Position numbers and translations under genes: made by a program. Positions 58,019 to 64,000 of a stretch of DNA of 64,000 nt are shown here, in pieces (within the stretch, counting starts at the first letter, position 1; each line of letters opens with the position of its first letter). Under the pieces are notes generated by a model. The model searched no databases, was not told the origin of the DNA, and was given only the letters and a program-made list of their open reading frames with translations. The stretch is taken from positions 1,560,001 through 1,624,000 of the forward strand of contig NZ_JAEKFI010000004.1 of NCBI RefSeq assembly GCF_016650635.1, given 5' to 3'. This DNA is from Pseudomonas sp. TH43. GTDB taxonomy: Bacteria; Pseudomonadota; Gammaproteobacteria; Pseudomonadales; Pseudomonadaceae.

Positions 58019-59382
58019 CTCGTTTGCTCGTCGAATGCACCCATGTGTTCAAACACCCGACGGTCAACTCGGGGATTCAACGCGTGGTGCGCAACGTCAT
58101 CAAGCAATTGCCCGCCAGCGCCGAAGACGTCGAATGCATGCCGGTGATCCTGATCGGCGGCCAACTCTATCGCGTGCAGCACCTCGCGCCGCTCGACACC
58201 CCACTGTTCAATGCCCTGGCGACGTTTGGCGAACGCCTGCAACGCCTCGCCCATCGATTCTGGCAAGGGCATCAGCGCCTCGACATCCGGAGCACCTCGA
58301 AACTGGCGCGACGCGGGCTGTATGTTGCCTATCGCCTGACGTCATTCGCGGTATTCGGTTTACCGTTACGGCTGATTGGCGCCATCAACCACACCCAACT
58401 GCTCAAGCGCTGTTCACCACTGCAACATCAGCCGGGCGATCAACTGGTGCTGCTGGATTCGTCCTGGCACTCGGATTTTTTTGCCCACGTCGAGCGTCTC
58501 AAACGTGATGGCGTCGGCGTGATTGCGGTGATCTACGACCTGATCCCGCTGACTCACCCACAGTTTTACGACACGCGTCTGGTCGAGGTTTTCAGCGAGT
58601 GGTTCGACTGGATCACCCGCACGGCCGATGGCTACATGGCGATTTCTGCCACGGTGCGGGATCAGGTGCGCGAAGAACTGCAGCGGCGCATCGGTACTGA
58701 GCAGACCGATAAGCGTTGGTTCGACTTCTTTCACCTGGGTAGCGAACTCGATCTGCACAACAGCCACGCGACAGTCGAACCGCGCCTCAAGTCTTTGTTC
58801 GCCACACCTGAGCCGGTGTTGCTGATGGTCAGCACCATCGAGCCGCGCAAGAACCACGCGTACCTGCTCGACGCCTTCGAACGCGCCTGGGCTGCCGGCT
58901 CAACGGCGCGACTGTGCATTGCCGGGCGGGTCGGCTGGAAATGCGAGGCGCTGCTCGCCCGTGTGCGCAATCACCCCGAACTGAACCAGCGCTTGTTCAT
59001 GTTCAACGACCTCAGCGACACCAGCCTGGAACACGCTTACGCCCATGCCAGTGCGCTGGTGTTCCCCTCGTTCGTCGAAGGCTTTGGTTTGCCATTGGTG
59101 GAGGCCATGCAGCGTGGCTTGCCGGCAATGGGCAGCGATATCGCGGTGTTTCGCGAAATTGGCGGCGAGTTCATGGCCTACTTCGACCTGCAGGATCCAC
59201 AAAGCCTTGCCGACCTGATCAACCAATTTCAGCGCAGCGGTGAGTTCCCGGCCGCCCGCGATGTCGCTGACTGGCAGTGGATCAGCTGGCGCGAAGCCAG
59301 CCTGCAACTGGCCGAACGCAGCGTGCGCAATATTCAGGGAGCGCCATTGGCGCCAGCGAGGCAATATGCGCATTGCCCTTAA
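58015..59382 (+). CDS. wbpX: D-rhamnosyltransferase WbpX
   Basis: 455 aa from ATG 58015 (MTRLLVECTHVFKHPTVNSG), overlapping the wzt stop (ATGA). GT4-type glycosyltransferase: VHL-like VISDLIPL (IYDLIPLTHPQFYD), VSTIEPRKNHAYLLDAF, VFPSFVEGFGLPLVEAMQRGLPAMGSD with the EX7E motif. In the P. aeruginosa pathway WbpX adds alpha-1,2-linked D-rhamnose. Position and size agree with WbpX (~460 aa). A long insertion between the two halves (~90-160) is rich in Arg, His and Gln. Confidence 0.87.
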   Translation: MTRLLVECTHVFKHPTVNSGIQRVVRNVIKQLPASAEDVECMPVILIGGQLYRVQHLAPLDTPLFNALATFGERLQRLAHRFWQGHQRLDIRSTSKLARRGLYVAYRLTSFAVFGLPLRLIGAINHTQLLKRCSPLQHQPGDQLVLLDSSWHSDFFAHVERLKRDGVGVIAVIYDLIPLTHPQFYDTRLVEVFSEWFDWITRTADGYMAISATVRDQVREELQRRIGTEQTDKRWFDFFHLGSELDLHNSHATVEPRLKSLFATPEPVLLMVSTIEPRKNHAYLLDAFERAWAAGSTARLCIAGRVGWKCEALLARVRNHPELNQRLFMFNDLSDTSLEHAYAHASALVFPSFVEGFGLPLVEAMQRGLPAMGSDIAVFREIGGEFMAYFDLQDPQSLADLINQFQRSGEFPAARDVADWQWISWREASLQLAERSVRNIQGAPLAPARQYAHCP

Positions 59383-60496
59383 CGCACGCATCCTCCAGGC
59401 GCCGCGCACCGGCATCGGCCACTATGTCGCCGAACTGGTGAATGCATTGCGCTACGAGCCCGACGTAGACGTGACACTGTTCCACGGCTGGGGCTGGAGT
59501 TCGGCACTGCCGGAAGCGGCCATGCCCGGTTATTCGCGCCTGACGCCACTGTTACGGCAGATTCCCGGGGCTTATCAGGCCCGCCGCTGGCTGGAGCAGA
59601 AACGCTTTGATCAGGGCCGCGCGCAAGGTATCGACCTGTATCACGAACCGAGCCTGTGGCCGCTGGCCTTCGACGGCCCGACCGTGATCACCCTGCACGA
59701 CCTCACGCACCTGCATTTCCCCGACACTCAGCCGCCGGCACGGCTCAAGGAAATCGAGCGTCGATTGGCCGTGGGAGTGCAGCAGGCGCAGGTAATTCTC
59801 ACCGACTCGCAGGCGATTGCCGACGAAGCTCAGGCCTATTTCGCCTTGCCTGCGCAGCGTTTTGTCGTCGCGCCACTGGGCGTCGCCGAACGTTTTCATC
59901 CGCGCGAGGCGAACGCCATCGATGCGGTACTCAAGGCACACGCGGTGGCAGCGCGCGAATATTTCCTCTGCGTCGGTACGCTGGAACCGCGCAAGAACCT
60001 GAGTCTGGCTCTACGTGCCCACGCCCTGCTGCCAGAAGCCGTGCGCGAGCGCTTCCCGCTGCTGATCGTCGGCATGGCTGGCTGGGAACGCGAGCAGTTC
60101 AGCGAGCCTTTACGGCAAGCGCTGGCCAGCGGGCATGTGTGTCTGCTCGGCTATTTGCCCGATGAACAGGTGGCGCAGCTGTTGGCCGGCGCCCGGGCGC
60201 TGATTTTTCCGTCGCTGTATGAAGGTTTTGGTCTGCCGGTTCTGGAGGCGATGGCCAGCGGCACACCGGTGGTGCTCACACACTCTTCGGCCATGCCGGA
60301 GGTGGCTGGCGCTGCCGGCAACTATATTGAAGCTGACGATGCGGAAGGCTTGCGTGATGCAATGAGCCGACTGATCGACGATCAAGTGCATTGGCAGGCA
60401 TGCCAAGAAGCCGGGTTGCAGCAATCACGGCTTTTTTCCTGGGAACGTTGTGCACAGGCCACGGCCGGTGCCTACCGCCAGGCCATGGGAGGTTGA
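59366..60496 (+). CDS. wbpY: D-rhamnosyltransferase WbpY
   Basis: 376 aa from ATG 59366 (MRIALNARILQAPRTGIGHY) with GAGG just upstream; 17-base overlap with wbpX. GT4 fold: GIGHYVAELVNAL, TVITLHDLTHLHFPD, VGTLEPRKNLSLALRAH, LLGYLPDEQVAQLLAGARALIFPSLYEGFGLPVLEAMASGTPVV with EX7E. WbpY in P. aeruginosa adds the alpha-1,3-linked D-rhamnoses. Assigned by order and size (WbpY ~374 aa); the three rhamnosyltransferases could be exchanged in specificity. Confidence 0.87.
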   Translation: MRIALNARILQAPRTGIGHYVAELVNALRYEPDVDVTLFHGWGWSSALPEAAMPGYSRLTPLLRQIPGAYQARRWLEQKRFDQGRAQGIDLYHEPSLWPLAFDGPTVITLHDLTHLHFPDTQPPARLKEIERRLAVGVQQAQVILTDSQAIADEAQAYFALPAQRFVVAPLGVAERFHPREANAIDAVLKAHAVAAREYFLCVGTLEPRKNLSLALRAHALLPEAVRERFPLLIVGMAGWEREQFSEPLRQALASGHVCLLGYLPDEQVAQLLAGARALIFPSLYEGFGLPVLEAMASGTPVVLTHSSAMPEVAGAAGNYIEADDAEGLRDAMSRLIDDQVHWQACQEAGLQQSRLFSWERCAQATAGAYRQAMGG

Positions 60497-61627
60497 ATGC
60501 GAGTTCTTCATTTTTTCAAGACGTACCTGCCTGACTCGGTGGGCGGCATCGAACAAGTGATTTTCCAACTGTGCGAAAGCGGCGCCCAGCACGGTATCGA
60601 CGGCCAGGTTCTGACCCTCAGCACCGACCCGACACCGCCCGTGGTGCAACTCGGGCAACACGAAGTGCATCGAGCCAAACTCGACATTCAATTCGCCTCC
60701 ACCGGTTTTTCCTGGAGCGTGTTCAAGCAGTTTCGTGAATTGGCCGCCGAAGCCGACGTGGTCAATTACCACTTCCCGTGGCCGTTCATGGACCTGGTGC
60801 ACTTCGCCAGCGCCACGAACAAACCCAGCGTGGTCACCTACCACTCGGACATCATCCGCCAGAAACACCTGCTCAAACTCTACCGTCCGCTGATGAACCG
60901 CTTCCTCGCCAGCGCCGACCGCATCGTTGCCGCTTCGCCGAACTACCTGCACACCAGCGATGTGTTGCAGCAGTTCCAGGACAAGACCCGGGTGATTCCT
61001 TACGGCTTGAACAAGGCCGGTTATCCACAGCCGGACGCCGAACGGATGAACCGCTGGCGCCAACAGCTTGGGGATAAGTTCTTTCTGTTTGTCGGGGTGA
61101 TGCGTTACTACAAAGGCCTGCACATTCTGCTCGAGGCGCTGAAAGATGTGGACTATCCCGTCGTTATCGTCGGTGCCGGGCCACTGGAGCTGGAACTGCA
61201 TGCGCAGGCGCAAGCGCTGGGCCTGCGCAACATTCACTTCCTCGGGCGTTTGGGCGATGAGGACAAGGTTGCGCTGCTGCAACTGAGCTACGCCATTGTC
61301 TTTCCGTCACACCTGCGCTCGGAAGCGTTCGGTATTTCCCTGCTAGAAGGCGCGATGTACGGCAAACCGATGATCTCCAGCGAGATCGGTACCGGCACCA
61401 GCTACATCAATATCCACAATGAAACCGGATTGGTGGTGCCGCCCAGTCATCCACAGGCCTTTCGCGAGGCAATGCGCACGCTGTGGGAAGACCCGATGCG
61501 CGCCGCGGCGATGGGCGCGAAGGCTGAAGCCCGTTATCGGCAGTTATTCACAGCCGACGACATGGGCCGCAAGTGGACGGAGCTGTATCAGGAACTGCTG
61601 GAAGAGAAAGACCTGTCCTACGCCTGA
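60497..61627 (+). CDS. wbpZ: Glycosyltransferase WbpZ (first D-rhamnose)
   Basis: 376 aa beginning directly after the wbpY stop. GT4 type: RVLHFFKTYLPDSVGGIEQVIFQL, VVNYHFPWPFMDL, FLFVGVMRYYKGLHILLEAL, VIVGAGPLELELHA, and IVFPSHLRSEAFGISLLEGAMYGKPMISSEIGTG holding the EX7E motif. In P. aeruginosa WbpZ transfers the first D-rhamnose onto the GlcNAc-lipid primer. The last gene of the operon, followed by a REP-type hairpin. Confidence 0.88.
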   Translation: MRVLHFFKTYLPDSVGGIEQVIFQLCESGAQHGIDGQVLTLSTDPTPPVVQLGQHEVHRAKLDIQFASTGFSWSVFKQFRELAAEADVVNYHFPWPFMDLVHFASATNKPSVVTYHSDIIRQKHLLKLYRPLMNRFLASADRIVAASPNYLHTSDVLQQFQDKTRVIPYGLNKAGYPQPDAERMNRWRQQLGDKFFLFVGVMRYYKGLHILLEALKDVDYPVVIVGAGPLELELHAQAQALGLRNIHFLGRLGDEDKVALLQLSYAIVFPSHLRSEAFGISLLEGAMYGKPMISSEIGTGTSYINIHNETGLVVPPSHPQAFREAMRTLWEDPMRAAAMGAKAEARYRQLFTADDMGRKWTELYQELLEEKDLSYA

Positions 61628-61645
61628 TTCGAACCCGAATCGCCC

Positions 61646-61711
61646 GATCTTTTGACCTTGTCTGTTAAAAACAACAGCAAAAGATCGCAGCCTGCGGCAG
61701 CTCCTACAGGG
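61646..61711. repeat. REP-type hairpin after wbpZ
   Basis: GATCTTTTGACCTTGTCTGT and its partner ACAACAGCAAAAGATC form an imperfect stem (61646-61686), followed by GCAGCCTGCGGCAGCTCCTA of the REP family. It separates the convergent wbpZ and the PNPOx-ferredoxin gene and likely terminates both. Confidence 0.75.
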
Positions 61712-61717
61712 GGCGGG

Positions 61718-63748
61718 TTACAGATCGAGGATCAGGGGTTGGGGGCTTTGTGCCGGGACGGCGCAGCAGATCAGCACATGGCCCGCTTCCGGGATATCCG
61801 CCGGAGGCTGTGGATAATTCACAGCGCCGCTGATCAGTCGGGCCTTGCAGGTGCCGCATGAGCCGCCACGGCAACTGAATTCCGGGCGCAATCCGCGGCT
61901 TTCCGCCAGCTCCAGCAAACTGCCGCCGTCCGGTTGCCAGCGTGCTTCCTTGGCCGAGCGCTCGAACACCACGGGGACCGAATTGGTCGCTGCGGGCGGT
62001 TGTTCGATGACGATGGCGTCCGGGTCGGCCTGACGTTTCAACGTCGACGGGCCAAAGGTTTCCGCATGAATCTGCGCATCGCGCACATCCAGTTCACGCA
62101 AGATGTCGTACAGCCCCTGGGTAAAACCACCGGGGCCACAGAGCACGAAATCGAGCTGATCAAAATCCTCGGCCTCCAGCAGGTTCCTCAGCACCGTGCT
62201 ATCAATTCGGCCCAGCAGATCAAAATCCTCACCTTCTCGCAGATCGGCCTCAGGCTGGCTGAGCAACCGCAGGACTCGCACCGAGTCGCCTGCCGTTTCG
62301 AGCAGACGATCCAGCTCCTTGCGAAACGGCTGATCCGCCAGGCTGCGCGAACTCTGTAGCAACACCGTCGGACGAATCCCGCGCGTGCGTAAGCCTTGAT
62401 ACACCACCTCGCGCAGCATCGACAGCAGCGGCGTGATTCCCACGCCGGCGGCCAGCAGCACCAACGGTCTGTGCTCCAGCGGCGCCACGGTGAAATGCCC
62501 CTGCGGCGCCCGCGCTTCCAGCACATCGCCAACGCGGATCTGCTCATGCAAGTGCGATGAAATCAGGCCTTCGCGCTTCACGCTGATCCGGTAAAAACCA
62601 TCGGATGGTGCGCTCGACAGGCTATAGGTGCGGATGTGCACCTCGCCATCAATCGTGAAACGCAGTGGCAAATGCTGCCCCGCCAGAAACACCGGCAAAC
62701 CGGCGCCATCGGCGGGCTCCAGGTAGATCGAACGGATGCTGCGACTTTCCGCTTCAATCTTCGCTACGCGCAGCGGCCGCCATTGGTTGCCCAGTGCCTG
62801 CGCCTGCAGACGCGCATCCGCTTCGGCCCAGTTGCCGGTCAACAGGCTGGTCGGCGACATGCCGTCAAAGCGCCAGCGCAACGCCAATGCCGCCGGGCGC
62901 CGCACCAGTTTCTCGACGTCAAATGTCCACAGCCGTTCCGCGCCTTGAAACGCTTCGATCTGCGGATCGTCGAGAAGGATCTCGGTGCGCCCACTGAGTT
63001 GCAGCAAATCGCCTGTGGAAAAGTCGATGAACAGCAAGCCGGCCTTGGGATTGAGCAGCAGATTGCCGAGGGTATTGAAGTGCAGGTTGCCGGCGAAGTC
63101 AGGGATGGTCAGACGATTGCCTTGCACCCGTACGAAACCGGCCTGGCCACCACGGTGGGAAACATCCACTGCACGTTGGCCATCGACATCGACGTAACTG
63201 GCAACGAAGAACGTGTCGGCACCCGCGATCAGCGCGGTGGCGGCGTCATCGAGACCGTTCAGATGCTCAGCCGGGCGGCTCAGCGGATCCGTCAGTGGCA
63301 CACGCTGAAACTGGCGCAGCTGGATGTATTGCGGGCAATTACCGAACGCCTGATCCACGCTCACCTCAAAACCGTGAGCGTTCAGATGACCGACATGGCC
63401 GTTGAGGCGATTGCGCCGGCGGGTGTGCAACTCGATGCCGAGCAAACCGATCGGCTCACCATCGCGCAGTTGCGCCGGATCATCAGCCGCGACCTGGCTG
63501 GCGAAATGCAGATGCTCAGGGTCCGGCGAACGGGCGAACCCCGGCGCGCCTTCAAGCACGCTGGCCCACGGCAGCCCATCCGTATCAACGGCGCCGTACA
63601 GCAGGAAGGGCAATTGCTGATAGAACTCGCGGTGCTGGTCCGGCATCCAGGTACGAATCACCTTGCGCCCGAAGGCTTCCATACGTTCGGCAACCCCGAC
63701 CTGCGCCTGCAACTGTCGTTCGCCAGCGTGCCATGGTGAACGTTCCAT
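61718..63748 (-). CDS. PNPOx-like / ferredoxin reductase / 2Fe-2S fusion protein
   Basis: 676 aa from ATG 63748 with AGAGG five bases upstream; a GTG one codon earlier is possible. Residues ~1-300: split-barrel flavin-binding domain of the pyridoxamine-phosphate-oxidase type. ~325-560: FAD- and NAD(P)H-binding reductase (RTYSLSSAP, LVLLAAGVGITPLLSMLREV, FVLCGPGGFTQ). ~590-676: plant-type 2Fe-2S ferredoxin with CRGGSCGTCKARL and a distal Cys pair ICCAVP. It could pass electrons from NAD(P)H through FAD and Fe-S to the N-terminal flavin site or an outside partner. Substrate unknown; the same three-part protein is common in proteobacteria. Confidence 0.87.
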   Translation of the reverse strand: MERSPWHAGERQLQAQVGVAERMEAFGRKVIRTWMPDQHREFYQQLPFLLYGAVDTDGLPWASVLEGAPGFARSPDPEHLHFASQVAADDPAQLRDGEPIGLLGIELHTRRRNRLNGHVGHLNAHGFEVSVDQAFGNCPQYIQLRQFQRVPLTDPLSRPAEHLNGLDDAATALIAGADTFFVASYVDVDGQRAVDVSHRGGQAGFVRVQGNRLTIPDFAGNLHFNTLGNLLLNPKAGLLFIDFSTGDLLQLSGRTEILLDDPQIEAFQGAERLWTFDVEKLVRRPAALALRWRFDGMSPTSLLTGNWAEADARLQAQALGNQWRPLRVAKIEAESRSIRSIYLEPADGAGLPVFLAGQHLPLRFTIDGEVHIRTYSLSSAPSDGFYRISVKREGLISSHLHEQIRVGDVLEARAPQGHFTVAPLEHRPLVLLAAGVGITPLLSMLREVVYQGLRTRGIRPTVLLQSSRSLADQPFRKELDRLLETAGDSVRVLRLLSQPEADLREGEDFDLLGRIDSTVLRNLLEAEDFDQLDFVLCGPGGFTQGLYDILRELDVRDAQIHAETFGPSTLKRQADPDAIVIEQPPAATNSVPVVFERSAKEARWQPDGGSLLELAESRGLRPEFSCRGGSCGTCKARLISGAVNYPQPPADIPEAGHVLICCAVPAQSPQPLILDL

Positions 63749-63793
63749 CACGACCTCTCCCCTGCGCCGACGGCACAGTGTGGATTGCGAAAA

Positions 63794-64000
63794 TCAGGCG
63801 GTGGTTTGCAGACCGGCGACGGTGCGCGGCATGCCGACAAAACCGGGCAAGGCTTCGACGCGGGCCAACCAGGCGCGAACGTTGTCGTAGTCGTCCAGCG
63901 ACACGTTGCCTTCCGGCGCGTGGGCGATGTAACTGTAGGCGGAGACGTCGGCGATGCTCGGTTCTTCGCCGACCAGGTACGGGGTTTTGCCCAACTCCTG
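63794..64000 (-). CDS. Glutathione S-transferase, C-terminal fragment (5' truncated)
   Basis: Only the last ~68 residues are inside the window; the frame runs off the right edge. QELGKTPYLVGEEPSIADVS is the typical start of the last part of a GST C-terminal helical domain, with the conserved N-capping box Ser-x-x-Asp (SIAD), and VRAWLARVEALPGF is the following motif. Cytosolic glutathione-conjugating or glutathione-reducing enzyme; the N-terminal thioredoxin-like half and its catalytic residue are not visible. It lies 45 bases upstream of the PNPOx-ferredoxin gene on the same strand and may share its transcript. Confidence 0.85.
   Translation of the reverse strand, partial: QELGKTPYLVGEEPSIADVSAYSYIAHAPEGNVSLDDYDNVRAWLARVEALPGFVGMPRTVAGLQTTA

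Noticed and set aside
1..64000. CRISPR arrays, tRNA or rRNA genes, prophage or integrase signatures
   Set aside because: Looked for direct-repeat arrays with spacers, tRNA cloverleaf or rRNA landmarks and phage genes while reading; none seen. All repeats are REP-type palindromes.

Overview
The window looks like chromosomal DNA of a fluorescent Pseudomonas (P. fluorescens group). Base composition is GC-rich, and the gene content and order repeatedly match blocks known from P. aeruginosa PAO1: pyruvate carboxylase pycA/pycB with its LysR and RpiR-type regulators, a GGDEF/EAL protein beside uvrD, the zigA/folE2 zinc-starvation block, the hmtA block, and the common polysaccharide antigen (D-rhamnan) cluster. 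Intergenic gaps carry many Pseudomonas-type REP palindromes and REP pairs. The assignment rests on recall of families and synteny, not on a database search.

Layout. 1-0.4 kb: end of an autotransporter. 0.5-6.3 kb: two-subunit pyruvate carboxylase (minus), divergent LysR regulator, a small convergent gene, and a HexR-like regulator with a perfect operator-like palindrome in its promoter. 6.4-11.7 kb: PAS-GGDEF-EAL protein and uvrD. 11.8-13.0 kb: an IS110-family insertion sequence inserted inside one arm of a REP pair; its 5' noncoding end folds and pairs as expected of a bridge RNA. 13-19 kb: housekeeping genes (EamA half-transporter, Tim44-domain protein, SMI1/KNR4 protein, CPA2 antiporter, acyl-CoA thioesterase, pdxY, DUF3301).

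19.2-29.5 kb is a zinc-starvation island: two COG0523 GTPases, DUF1826, a zinc amidase, zinc-independent GTP cyclohydrolase FolE2, a second ZnuCBA-type ABC importer, a gamma-carbonic anhydrase paralogue and a dihydroorotase-like protein lacking one metal ligand. Two Zur-box-like palindromes (22529-22543 and 24240-24254) sit in its two divergent promoter regions. 29.6-32.9 kb: DUF3617 protein, cardiolipin synthase, cyclopropane-fatty-acid-synthase-like methyltransferase. 33-34.9 kb: a bufferin-type copper-binding peptide operon (bufA-bufB-bufC) with an attenuator-like hairpin after the precursor gene. 35-41 kb: a four-gene, fully overlapping operon of three SPFH (HflK/HflC-like) proteins, one with a His-rich N-terminus, and an HmtA-like P1B ATPase, with a third Zur-like palindrome upstream.

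41.2-47.2 kb: lpd, Lrp-type regulator, LysE exporter, a TPR-like membrane protein and a DUF3142 lipoprotein. 47.3-61.6 kb is the surface polysaccharide region: a minus-strand group (two paralogous glycosyltransferases, acyltransferase, methyltransferase) diverges from rmd-gmd-wbpW-wzm-wzt-wbpX-wbpY-wbpZ, which makes GDP-D-rhamnose, polymerises it and exports the chain by an ABC transporter whose ATPase has a glycan-recognition domain. The window ends with a three-part PNPOx/ferredoxin-reductase/2Fe-2S protein and the C-terminal end of a glutathione S-transferase. No rRNA, tRNA or CRISPR array was seen.
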